Shown here in pieces: positions 35,402 through 43,482 of a DNA stretch of 47,879 nucleotides (position 1 is the stretch's first letter; every line of letters begins with the position of its first letter). This DNA comes from Pseudomonadota bacterium. GTDB lineage: Bacteria; Pseudomonadota; Gammaproteobacteria; Acidiferrobacterales; Acidiferrobacteraceae. The stretch is from assembly GCA_021794275.1 (NCBI GenBank), contig JAJYRD010000065.1:1-47879 (forward strand), in the 5' to 3' direction. The notes under the pieces are model-generated. The model was not told where the DNA came from. It was given only the letters and a program-made list of their open reading frames with translations, and did not search any database. Made by a program: the position numbers and the translations under genes.

Positions 35402-36129
35402 AGGTCGAGGCCCCTTAAAGCCCGAGCGAGTTCCGCAAAGGCGAAGGTCTCGATGAAGCGCACCCCGCGCGCGTGAAGAGTTCGCGCGTGCCCCGCATCG
35501 TCCACTTCGTACACCACGAGCGTGGAGCCTTCGTGGCCCAGGACGCCGCGTCGCGGCAGACCATCCACGTCGCAGAAATGGTATTCCGGCGCAAGCGCGG
35601 CCCGGTCTGAGGCGCGGAATTCACGATAATGCTTGGTGACGAGACCGATGGCCGGCCACAAGGCGCGGGCCGCCACAAGGACTGGCCGCGAAAACGAGAT
35701 CAGGACTGTCTGACTGAGCACGGGCTTCAAGACATCATGTGTCGCCCTTACGACCCGCTCGGGCCCGAAGCGCCGGGCCGCTTCGCGTTTGATCTCGACG
35801 AAGACGGTGACGGCGGCGTGGCTCACGAGAAAGGCGGCGAGGTCGGCGACTTTCGCCACCGGCAGGACCGGGTGAGAGGTGCCGGCAGGCTCGGGCCAGG
35901 AGACCGCGAAGGTCATGACGGCTGCGAGATTGTGGTCGGCAATCTCACCCGCGACGTTGCAGAGACGGCGGCAGTCGCGGTCGTGGAACAAGACCGGCAC
36001 GCCGTCTGCCGTCAGCTGCACATCGACCTCGATGTAGCGCGCGCCCGCGGCGACCGCGCCCTCCAGGGCGGCAAGCGTGTTTTCGGGGAAGCGGCGTGCA
36101 TAACCGCGGTGGGCGACCAATTCGAGCAT
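35398..36129 (-). CDS. ugpQ: Glycerophosphodiester phosphodiesterase, cytoplasmic
   Basis: 243-residue TIM-barrel enzyme hydrolysing glycerophosphodiesters to glycerol 3-phosphate and an alcohol. Catalytic blocks: VAHRGYARRFPENTLAAL (His8, Arg9, Glu16 region), YIEVDVQLTADGVPVLFHD with the metal-binding Glu/Asp and the second catalytic His. VEIKRE supplies a further metal ligand. No signal peptide, so it is the UgpQ-like cytoplasmic type rather than the periplasmic GlpQ. It is first in the gdpd-glpD operon. Confidence 0.92.
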   Translation of the reverse strand: MLELVAHRGYARRFPENTLAALEGAVAAGARYIEVDVQLTADGVPVLFHDRDCRRLCNVAGEIADHNLAAVMTFAVSWPEPAGTSHPVLPVAKVADLAAFLVSHAAVTVFVEIKREAARRFGPERVVRATHDVLKPVLSQTVLISFSRPVLVAARALWPAIGLVTKHYREFRASDRAALAPEYHFCDVDGLPRRGVLGHEGSTLVVYEVDDAGHARTLHARGVRFIETFAFAELARALRGLDL

Positions 36130-36427
36130 GAGGCCTTAAAGTCTTTGGTGATACAGATCTCGCCTGGGCCTTAAGCCCGCGGGCGTGCTGTACGCTACAC
36201 CGCGCACTGCCGCCCTTCAATGCCCTGACCGTTCCGCTTATCTGAAAGAGGCAGCAGGGGCCGGGCTCTCCGGAGCCCTCTGGACGCTTGGAGCGGGCGG
36301 ACCCCCATTGGGCCGCGCTGGCTCCGAGGATCATGGGAGAGACCTTTTATACGGTTATATTCCAATGTATAGTATGATATTCGCGTAACTGGGTATATTT
36401 TAGTATAAACGACAAAAGGGGTGTCCT
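36130..36427. promoter_or_regulatory. Divergent promoter region of ugpQ and the AAA ATPase
   Basis: 298 bases with no gene. The left part is GC-rich. From about 36345 to 36412 it turns sharply AT-rich, with overlapping -10-like hexamers TATAGT (36368-36373) and TATGAT (36373-36378), and several ATA/TAT half-sites. This is the probable promoter and possible operator of the ATPase gene. No reliable -35 match was found. Confidence 0.5.
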
Positions 36428-37624
36428 CTGGACAGAATTCGGAACCCATTTTCACCGGGAGCGGGTGCGCCGCCCCCAGAACTGGCCGGACGAGATGCGA
36501 TCTTGGAACAAATCGACACGCTGCTCGGGAGGACGCTCGCCAAGCGCCCCGAAAAGAGCATACTTCTCACCGGTCTGCGCGGGGTCGGAAAGACCGTATT
36601 GCTCAACGAAATGGAGCGGAGGGCCGCTCGAGCCGGTTACAGGACCATCTTCATCGAGGCCCTCGAAGGGAAGTCGCTCGCCGCCGCACTCGTTCCCCAC
36701 CTGCGCCGATTGCTTTTCGACCTGAACCGCATCGCCGGGGCCCATGATAAGGTGCGTCGTGGCCTGGCAGTCCTCGCGGGCTTCGTTCGGGCGATACGGA
36801 TCTCCGTGGGGGACCTGAGTCTCGGGCTGGACATCGAACCCGAGACGGGCTCCGCCGACAGCGGGGACATCGAGGTCGACCTTCCGGCCCTGCTCCTCGC
36901 GATCGCGGAGGCGGCGGACGACAAAGAGGCGGCAGTGGCCATCCTCGTGGACGAGATTCAGTACCTCCATCCGACGGAGATTGGAGCACTCATAGCGTCC
37001 ATGCACAAGATGCAGCAGAGGCAGCTTCCTTTGGTCTTGCTTGGCGCCGGGTTGCCCGTCCTTCCGGGCTTAGCCGGGAACTCGAAGTCCTACGCCGAGC
37101 GCCTGTTCGATTTTCCGAACGTCGGGCGGCTCGCGCAGACCGACGCCGTACGCGCACTTCAGGGGCCGATGCTCGCAGCCGGCGAAGCGTTTGCCGAAGA
37201 CGCCCTGGTCGAAATCTATGCCCAAACCAACGGCTATCCGTACTTCCTCCAGGAATGGGCTTATCAGGCCTGGAACCTGGCTCCACATTCGCCTATCGAC
37301 GTATCCGTCGTGACAGCCGCCACCGCGCATGCGATGCGGCGACTGGACGAAAACTTCTTTCGCGTTCGCTACGACCGGCTAACGCCCCGCGAGCGCACGT
37401 ATCTGCGCGCCATGGCTGACCTGGGCGCGGGACCCTACCGGACCTCAGACGTCGCCCGCCGCCTTAGCAAACGCACGAGCGCTCTCACGCCGGTTCGGGC
37501 CGCCCTGCTTGGAAGCGGCATGATATTCAGTCCGTCGCATGGAGATCTCGCGTTTACCGTTCCACTATTCGACGTCTTTATGCGCCGAATAATCCCCGAC
37601 CTCGGTGACATCCAAGGCGCGTAG
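36428..37624 (+). CDS. AAA/STAND-type P-loop ATPase, probable CTG start
   Basis: About 398 residues if CTG 36428 is used. The conventional start TTG 36503 cuts off DRIRNPFSPGAGAPPPELAG, which I recognise as the conserved N-terminus of this ATP-binding family. No ATG, GTG or TTG lies upstream in frame before the TAG at 36401. AAGGGG (36417-36421 region) sits 6 bases before the CTG. Walker A is GLRGVGKT (residues 49-56) and Walker B AILVDEIQYL (~170-180). RMHKMQQR-like ASMHKMQQRQLPLVLLGAGLP is the sensor region. A winged-helix-like C-terminus (YRTSDVARRLSK) follows. Function unknown; it stands alone behind an AT-rich promoter, which fits an accessory or regulated gene. Confidence 0.8.
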   Translation: MDRIRNPFSPGAGAPPPELAGRDAILEQIDTLLGRTLAKRPEKSILLTGLRGVGKTVLLNEMERRAARAGYRTIFIEALEGKSLAAALVPHLRRLLFDLNRIAGAHDKVRRGLAVLAGFVRAIRISVGDLSLGLDIEPETGSADSGDIEVDLPALLLAIAEAADDKEAAVAILVDEIQYLHPTEIGALIASMHKMQQRQLPLVLLGAGLPVLPGLAGNSKSYAERLFDFPNVGRLAQTDAVRALQGPMLAAGEAFAEDALVEIYAQTNGYPYFLQEWAYQAWNLAPHSPIDVSVVTAATAHAMRRLDENFFRVRYDRLTPRERTYLRAMADLGAGPYRTSDVARRLSKRTSALTPVRAALLGSGMIFSPSHGDLAFTVPLFDVFMRRIIPDLGDIQGA

Positions 37625-37725
37625 CGAAGGCACCTGAAACGACACGCAGCCACCGACACCCGCGCGCCCGCTCTGGCCGCGGCGCACCCCGAATCGGAGA
37701 CGGGCCGAAGGTGTCCGCAGCTTGC

Positions 37726-38079
37726 CTAGGGCATGAGGTGGGGCATCATGGTGCGGGTATAGAGGGTCGCAAACATCCACGCGGTGAGGCCCACGGTGAG
37801 CATATAGAGCGGTATGCAGAGCAGGAAGCAGGCGGTAAACCATCGCCTGGACGGCGCGAGGGTCAGCTGCAAAGCGCCTATGAGCTGCGCGGCTGCGGCG
37901 AGGCCCGCCATAAGCGCGATGGCGATGGACAGGCTCGGGATGGACCACGCGTCGCGAACGACGACCATGAACGAGAATGTGAGCAAGGCTGCGGTGGCGA
38001 CGAAGCTCGCGACACTTAAGCGCACGTCAAGATCGCGCACCTCGGGGTGCGAGAGCGGCTCTTCCTCGTAAGAACTCAT
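37726..38079 (-). CDS. cyoD: Cytochrome bo3 quinol oxidase subunit IV
   Basis: 117 residues with three predicted membrane helices (roughly residues 26-44, 50-70 and 83-105), as in CyoD. The ATG at 38079 overlaps the cyoC stop by ATGA; the longer reading lies inside cyoC. Subunit IV aids assembly and stability of the CuB centre. Last gene of the cyoABCD run. The haem O synthase gene cyoE does not follow it in this window. Confidence 0.85.
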   Translation of the reverse strand: MSSYEEEPLSHPEVRDLDVRLSVASFVATAALLTFSFMVVVRDAWSIPSLSIAIALMAGLAAAAQLIGALQLTLAPSRRWFTACFLLCIPLYMLTVGLTAWMFATLYTRTMMPHLMP

Positions 38080-38702
38080 ATCAACACTCCGCGCAGATAG
38101 GTGAAGCTGAAAACCAACACCCAAACGAAGGACTGGAAAAACCAAAAGAGCTTCAGGTTCAGGAGGCGGTAGACGACATTCGGGTGGAAACCGAAGACCG
38201 CCACCTGAACCATCATGACGAGAAACCATACGAGGCCCAGGCCGATGTGCAATGCGTGATAGACGATGAGCGCAAGATCGGCCGAGAGATAGCCGCTACG
38301 CTCGGGCGTTATGCCGCGGGCGATGAGGGCCAGGAGGGTGTGGACGCTCAAGGCCGCGAACCCGGCCCCCAGCAGGAAGGCGACCGTCATCCACGCAAGA
38401 ACAAGCGCCTTGCGACCGCGCTTCAGGCCCTGGAGCGCCAAGCCATAGGCGAGGCCACTTGCAAGCAGCAGGAGCGTTTCCCAATAGGCACTCAGGGGAT
38501 GAAGGACCGTGGCGCCCATGGGGCCACCCGCGGCGTTCATGCGATGGCCGAGCACCACAGAGGCACCGAAGAGCGCCGCATACACCATCGAGTCGCTCAG
38601 CATATAGAGCCAGAAACCGAGCGTATGCGTGCCGATCTTGTCGTGGTGGACGTCCTTGCGGTCCCAGAGCCCTTGCTCGCGTATCGCCTCCTGGCCGCTC
38701 AT
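38076..38702 (-). CDS. cyoC: Cytochrome bo3 quinol oxidase subunit III
   Basis: 208 residues from the ATG at 38702, which overlaps the cyoB stop (ATGA). Five membrane helices are visible. Family blocks: TLGFWLYMLSDSMVYAALFG, the conserved Glu of helix III in SAYWETLLLLASGL, and the C-terminal HALHIGLGLVWFLVMMVQV plus LFWFFQSFVWVLVFSFTYL. It lines the oxygen/proton entry side of subunit I. Members with five helices belong to the quinol oxidase type. Confidence 0.93.
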   Translation of the reverse strand: MSGQEAIREQGLWDRKDVHHDKIGTHTLGFWLYMLSDSMVYAALFGASVVLGHRMNAAGGPMGATVLHPLSAYWETLLLLASGLAYGLALQGLKRGRKALVLAWMTVAFLLGAGFAALSVHTLLALIARGITPERSGYLSADLALIVYHALHIGLGLVWFLVMMVQVAVFGFHPNVVYRLLNLKLFWFFQSFVWVLVFSFTYLRGVLI

Positions 38703-40870
38703 CGCCGCGCGCCCTTGCCAAGCGGGCCCGGCGCAACCACACCTTCGCGCAACGTGCTCGCCACCCTGTCGGCGCACCGAGACACCGCCCCCGTCTTGGC
38801 GAAAAAGGGTACGGGCATGGGGCTCGGATAGGGGTTGACCGAACCCGGCGCATCGGGCAGCCCACCTTCACCGCCGTCCAGTTTTGCCACCAGCGCGGCG
38901 CTCAGGGTGTGCTCGGTGTGATTGTCGAAGGAGCGGATGATCACGACGAGCAGAATGCCGGCGATCGTCACGGCGCACAGCCACCAGATGCGCCATACAA
39001 GGCCAAAGCCAAGCCCGAACGAAAGGGCCCCCAGGAGGAGGGGCACGGACGTGTTCTTCGGCATGACGATGTCGAAATAGTGGTCTGGCACGCGGTCCAC
39101 GTATTCGTGTTCGCGTCGCCACGCCCACTCGTCGCGCCCATGGACCACGGGCAGGACCGGATAATTGTAGGCCGGCACCGGCGACCACGTGAGCCATTCG
39201 AGACTGCGCGTGGTGGCCCAGGGGTCTGCGCCCGCCGGGCGCGTCTTGCGGTCGCGCAAACCCACGTAGAGCTGCCGCACGAGATAGTACGAGGCGACAC
39301 AGTAGAAGAAGATACCAACCTCGGCGGCTATGAGCGGCGGCCTCCACTGTACGAAGGGGATGTAGTCCAGACGGCGTGTCATGCCCATGAAGCCGAGCGC
39401 GTAGAGCGATCCAAATACAGCCAGGGTGCCAGCCGAAAAGAACCAGAAGGCTTTGCGTCCCGCGCCGTCGTCTAGATAAAATCCAAAGACCTTCGGAAAC
39501 CAGAACTGGTAGCCAGCTATGGCCGCGAACGTAATGAGCAACATGAACGAATGGAAGTGCGCGATCAGAAAAGCGCTGTTGTGCACCGAGTAGTCAACCG
39601 CAGGCATCGCGAGCATGATGCCGGAAAGCCCGCCGATCAGGAGCAAGGCATAGGCGCCCAGACACCAGAGCATGGGGGCATCGAAACGCAGGCGGCCGCG
39701 GTAGAGGGTAAGCGCCCAGTTGAAGGCCTTAACGCCGGTCGGGACGCCGACTAGCATGGTGGCCGCGCCATAGAAGAGGTTCACGCCCGGGCCGGCGCCC
39801 ATGGTAAAAAAGTGATGCAGCCACACCATCCAGGAAAGGCCGGCTATGGCCAAGGCGGCCACGGCCATGGAGGTGTAGCCGAAGAGCGCCTTCTCGGAAA
39901 AGGTCGGGATCACCTCCGAGATAATGCCAAAGGCGGGTAGGACCACGAAATAGACCTCGGGGTGGCCCCATATCCAAAAGAGATCGGTGTAGAACATGAG
40001 GTCGCCGCCGAAGGAGGCTGTGAAAAAGTGCGTCCCGAGATAGCGATCGGCGGCCAACATGAAAAGCGCTGCGCTCAGGACCGGAAAGGCCGTCACGCCT
40101 ATGACGCTCGTACTCAAGGCCGTCCAGGTGAATATGGGGACCTCGTTCCAGCCCATGCCGGGGGCGCGCATTTTTATGATGGTGGCGATGAGGTTCACGG
40201 AACTCAAGGTGCTCCCTATTCCGGAAAGCTGTACTGCCCACATCCAGTAGTCCGTGCCGACATCGGGACTATAGGGGAGTTCGGTGAGCGGTATGAGCCC
40301 GACCCAGCCCGCGTGTGAAAAGTCACCCACGAAGAGCGAGACCATGACTAAGGCGGCGCCGGCTGCGGTCAAGTAGAAGGTGAGGGCGTTCAGGTAGGGG
40401 AAGGCGAGGTCGCGGGCACCGATCTGCAAGGGGACCATGATGGCCATGAGGCCCGTGAGGATGGGGGTGATCGCAAACAGGATCATGATCGTACCGTGGG
40501 AGCTGTAGATTTGATCGAAATGATAGGGGGGTAGGTAACCGTGGAGGGCGCCCAGATAGCCTGCCGAATGCGGCCCTATCGCCATGACCTGTTGGCTGCG
40601 GATCATGACGGCGTCTATGAAACCGCGAAACAGCATGACGAGACCCAGGACGATGTACATCACGCCGATTTTTTTGTGATCGAGGCTCGTAAGCCATTCC
40701 TCCCAAAGATAACGCCATTTTTTGTAGTAGGTGATGGCGGTGAGGACGGCGAGGGCCGTGAGGACGACAAAAAAGAAGGCGCCCTGGATGATCTGGGTCT
40801 TGAACGGGATTTCGTGCAGGGAGAGCCTGCCGTAGATCGGGTTCCATGAGCCTTGGAGGTGTACGAACAT
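38699..40870 (-). CDS. cyoB: Cytochrome bo3 quinol oxidase subunit I
   Basis: 723 residues, about 15 membrane helices, the haem-copper catalytic subunit that reduces O2 and pumps protons. HGTIMILF holds a low-spin haem ligand. GARDLAFPYLNALTFYL has the D-channel aspartate. IWGHPEVYFVVLP has the CuB His, the D-channel Glu and the cross-linked Tyr. HHFFTMGAG gives two CuB ligands, PTGVKAFNW the K-channel, and AHFHSFMLL the high-spin haem ligands. Length, GFMGMTRRL and the C-terminal cytoplasmic part match CyoB rather than CtaD. One difference is Ser-Phe after AHFH, where E. coli has Asn-Val. The last ~40 residues are low complexity. Confidence 0.95.
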   Translation of the reverse strand: MFVHLQGSWNPIYGRLSLHEIPFKTQIIQGAFFFVVLTALAVLTAITYYKKWRYLWEEWLTSLDHKKIGVMYIVLGLVMLFRGFIDAVMIRSQQVMAIGPHSAGYLGALHGYLPPYHFDQIYSSHGTIMILFAITPILTGLMAIMVPLQIGARDLAFPYLNALTFYLTAAGAALVMVSLFVGDFSHAGWVGLIPLTELPYSPDVGTDYWMWAVQLSGIGSTLSSVNLIATIIKMRAPGMGWNEVPIFTWTALSTSVIGVTAFPVLSAALFMLAADRYLGTHFFTASFGGDLMFYTDLFWIWGHPEVYFVVLPAFGIISEVIPTFSEKALFGYTSMAVAALAIAGLSWMVWLHHFFTMGAGPGVNLFYGAATMLVGVPTGVKAFNWALTLYRGRLRFDAPMLWCLGAYALLLIGGLSGIMLAMPAVDYSVHNSAFLIAHFHSFMLLITFAAIAGYQFWFPKVFGFYLDDGAGRKAFWFFSAGTLAVFGSLYALGFMGMTRRLDYIPFVQWRPPLIAAEVGIFFYCVASYYLVRQLYVGLRDRKTRPAGADPWATTRSLEWLTWSPVPAYNYPVLPVVHGRDEWAWRREHEYVDRVPDHYFDIVMPKNTSVPLLLGALSFGLGFGLVWRIWWLCAVTIAGILLVVIIRSFDNHTEHTLSAALVAKLDGGEGGLPDAPGSVNPYPSPMPVPFFAKTGAVSRCADRVASTLREGVVAPGPLGKGARR

Positions 40871-40877
40871 GGCGCCT

Positions 40878-41894
40878 CTAATGTAAGACCTTGACGTACA
40901 ACGGTTTGGTCATGTTCTCGGTCATGCGTAGCGGCGTCTCATAGACCCGCCCGGTCAGGACCCGCCGGATGACGTGATCAAAAAGCCCTTTTTGCGTGCG
41001 CGAGAAGTACATGGGTTTCTCGGCAAGGTTGATAGTGGGCTTGGCGATCTTATCGAAGGCGGCATAGGTCATCCTGTCAGGGGCGCGGGCCGCCTTGCGC
41101 GTCCACGCCCGGTAGGCGCGGCGGGACACCACCGTGGTCGTGAAACCCATCCACGAGAAGCCACCCCCGCTGAAGTTCGCTGAATAGCCACGGTAGTTAC
41201 CCGGGCGCGAGGCGATCATGGCAAGCTTGGTACGCATGCCCGGCATAATGTCAATCTCACCCACGAGTTCGGGGATCAAGAAGTCGTTAACCACAGTCGC
41301 GGAGGTGAGGCGGAAGTGGACGGGCGTATCGACGGGCACCACCAAGCGATCGACGGTGGTGATTCCGGTGCGCGGGTAGATGAAGACCCATTGCCAGTCG
41401 GTCGTGATCACGTTGACGTCGACCTGGGGACCGTGACGTACCGTTCCATTCGAGCGCGGGTAGGCGGCGAAATGGCTTGTGCGGCCCGCAGTCGGTGGCG
41501 GCCTGGACTTCTCTGCCAGCGATCGAGGAATAGCCGTTGGATCATAAGGGTCGGCGAGGTACACGGCCTGATAGGAAAAATAGGTGAGTACGCCCACGGT
41601 CGCGATGGGCACTCCCCACATGAGGGCCTCCAGGACCCGCGATTTCTTGAAATGCGGGTCGTACCGCGCGTTTCGGCCCTTCCGATAGCGCACGATAATG
41701 AGTGCGGTCGCTACTAGGAGCGGGCCCACTATCAAAATCATGATCGCGAAGTCGATAACGGTGTAATGGAATTCGGCAGCCGCTACGGCACCATGCGGGT
41801 GGAATAACCAGACCGACCGGGCCTGGCAACCTCCGAGACATAGACAGATGAGGGCCAAACCGTAGAGCGCGCGCGGCCGATCTCGCGAAGGCAT
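40878..41894 (-). CDS. cyoA: Cytochrome bo3 quinol oxidase subunit II (lipoprotein)
   Basis: 338 residues from the ATG at 41894, preceded by GGAGAA on the minus strand. The signal peptide ends in a lipobox (LCLGGC), as in E. coli CyoA. Two membrane helices follow (residues ~50-70 and ~90-112). In the cupredoxin domain, VGEIDIMPGMRTKLAMIA and YSANFSGGGFSWM replace the CuA-binding Cys-Ser-Glu-x-Cys region, so there is no CuA and the electron donor is quinol. First gene of cyoABCD; the 325-base gap upstream should hold its promoter. Confidence 0.94.
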   Translation of the reverse strand: MPSRDRPRALYGLALICLCLGGCQARSVWLFHPHGAVAAAEFHYTVIDFAIMILIVGPLLVATALIIVRYRKGRNARYDPHFKKSRVLEALMWGVPIATVGVLTYFSYQAVYLADPYDPTAIPRSLAEKSRPPPTAGRTSHFAAYPRSNGTVRHGPQVDVNVITTDWQWVFIYPRTGITTVDRLVVPVDTPVHFRLTSATVVNDFLIPELVGEIDIMPGMRTKLAMIASRPGNYRGYSANFSGGGFSWMGFTTTVVSRRAYRAWTRKAARAPDRMTYAAFDKIAKPTINLAEKPMYFSRTQKGLFDHVIRRVLTGRVYETPLRMTENMTKPLYVKVLH

Positions 41895-42219
41895 GTCTTT
41901 CTCCAATTTGTTGTCGCTATTATTTACGCCCCCGGCGGCACCGCAGCCATCCGTCAAAGGCACTGCAACGCGCGCGTTTGGGAGTTTGCGGGGACGCAGC
42001 CCCTTGAGCGGGAGAGCGGGCGAAGCGTGGGTTCGCGTCTTTCGCTATCCAGCGGCCCGAGCGATCGGCCGACCCTCCAGGGAAATCGCGGGGTAGCGGA
42101 AAGGGCTGGTCGCGTAAGGGCGGATTGACCGGGCGCGCTTGCCTTAGCAGAATCAAGCGACCATTTAGTGGTGAGGCAAAGGGACCGGCTTTGAAGCGCG
42201 GTCGCGACAGGAGGCGTCC
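41895..42219. other. 325-base divergent gap between cyoA and pqiA
   Basis: Promoters for both operons must lie here. 41900-41932 is relatively AT-rich, just before cyoA. Otherwise GC-rich with no gene, RNA or clear repeat seen. The pqiA end carries CAGGAGG (42208-42214). Confidence 0.5.
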
Positions 42220-43482
42220 GTGCAGATTGGGGCTTGGCTTCGTGGGTCAGGAGATGCCGTATCCAATCCCCCGCGCGGGGCCGTGGCGTGCCCGGATTGC
42301 GGCGCGGTGCAGGCCCTGAGAGCCTTCGACACGCACGGCTTTCTGCACTGTTATCGGTGCGCAAGTCCTCTTGAGCGCATGCGCGGGCGCTCCCTGGATG
42401 CAGCGCTTGCGTGCTCGCTCGCGACCTTTCTTCTGCTTTGGCCCGCCAACATACTGCCGCTGCTGTCGGTGGACATACTCGGCGCACGACGAAGCAGCGT
42501 GATCGCCTCGGGTGTTGGCACGCTTTGGCACCAGGACTGGCCTCTGACCGCCATCGCGGTCGCCATTGAGATCGTCATCCTTCCTTTTTTTCGCTACGGC
42601 GGACTTGTGGTCGTTCTCGGGCTCCTGCGCGCAGGGGTCCGCGGGCCCGCATTGGGACGGGCCTTGCGGTGGATCGAGACCATCGATCAATGGGCGATGC
42701 CCGACGTGTTTCTGTTCGGAGGTTTCATCGGGTATAGCCGTGTCGCGCCCTTCGTGCCTACCCGCATAGGCGGGGGCGCCTACTGCCTGATCGCCGCGGC
42801 CTTCTTTTCCATGGTGACGCGGGCGACCTTCGAGCGGCGAGCGACATGGCGCCTCATTGGGCCGAGCGCCGAACGGCCCGAGCCCGGCATGGTGGGGTGC
42901 CAACACTGCGACGCGGCCCTGCCAGCTCGATATGATGGCGCACGCTGCCCGCGCTGCGCGGGGCCCGTCTTTTACAGCCGACCGGCGACCGTCGCGCGGT
43001 CGCTGGCCTTCACGGTTGCGGGCCTTGTCCTTTACCCTATCGCCTACCTGTACCCTATGGAGGCCAACGATCGCCTCGACAGTCTTCACCCCTACTCGAT
43101 CATGACCGGCGTCATGCGGCTCGTTGACGCCCACATGGTCTTCTTCGCAGCCGTCGTATTTGTGGCGAGTATCGTGATTCCGTTCTTGAAGCTATTCGCC
43201 TTGGCGTGGTTTGCCATCTCTGTCCATACGCGATCCAATAGGCGCCTGCGCCTGAAGACCCGCCTCTACCGCATGATCGTCACGATCGGGCGATGGTCTC
43301 ATATCGACGTCTTCACGGTAGCCGTGTTCCTCCCGCTCATGCACCTGCGAGGTTTTCTTGCGGTAAGCGTGGGCTGGGCGTTACCGGCGTTCCTTGCGGT
43401 CGTGATCCTGACCATGGTGGCCACCGACTTGTTCGATCCGCGCGCCATGTGGCGGGCGGCGGAGGCGGCGGATGACGGATGA
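42220..43482 (+). CDS. pqiA: Paraquat-inducible protein A family (PqiA/LetA)
   Basis: 420-residue inner-membrane protein with two PqiA repeats. Each begins with a zinc ribbon: CPDCG with CYRCAS (residues ~24-48) and CQHCDA with CPRCAG (~227-247). About eight membrane helices in two groups of four follow, including RYGGLVVVLGLLRAG and PLMHLRGFLAVSVGW. It is the membrane partner of the MCE protein encoded next, in transport of lipids between membranes. The GTG start is set by CAGGAGG (42208-42214). It overlaps the MCE gene by 11 bases. Confidence 0.92.
   Translation: MQIGAWLRGSGDAVSNPPRGAVACPDCGAVQALRAFDTHGFLHCYRCASPLERMRGRSLDAALACSLATFLLLWPANILPLLSVDILGARRSSVIASGVGTLWHQDWPLTAIAVAIEIVILPFFRYGGLVVVLGLLRAGVRGPALGRALRWIETIDQWAMPDVFLFGGFIGYSRVAPFVPTRIGGGAYCLIAAAFFSMVTRATFERRATWRLIGPSAERPEPGMVGCQHCDAALPARYDGARCPRCAGPVFYSRPATVARSLAFTVAGLVLYPIAYLYPMEANDRLDSLHPYSIMTGVMRLVDAHMVFFAAVVFVASIVIPFLKLFALAWFAISVHTRSNRRLRLKTRLYRMIVTIGRWSHIDVFTVAVFLPLMHLRGFLAVSVGWALPAFLAVVILTMVATDLFDPRAMWRAAEAADDG

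Noticed and set aside
37726-41894. aa3-type cytochrome c oxidase
   Set aside because: Subunit II has no CuA ligands and a lipobox, and subunit I has the CyoB-specific blocks, so it is a quinol oxidase.
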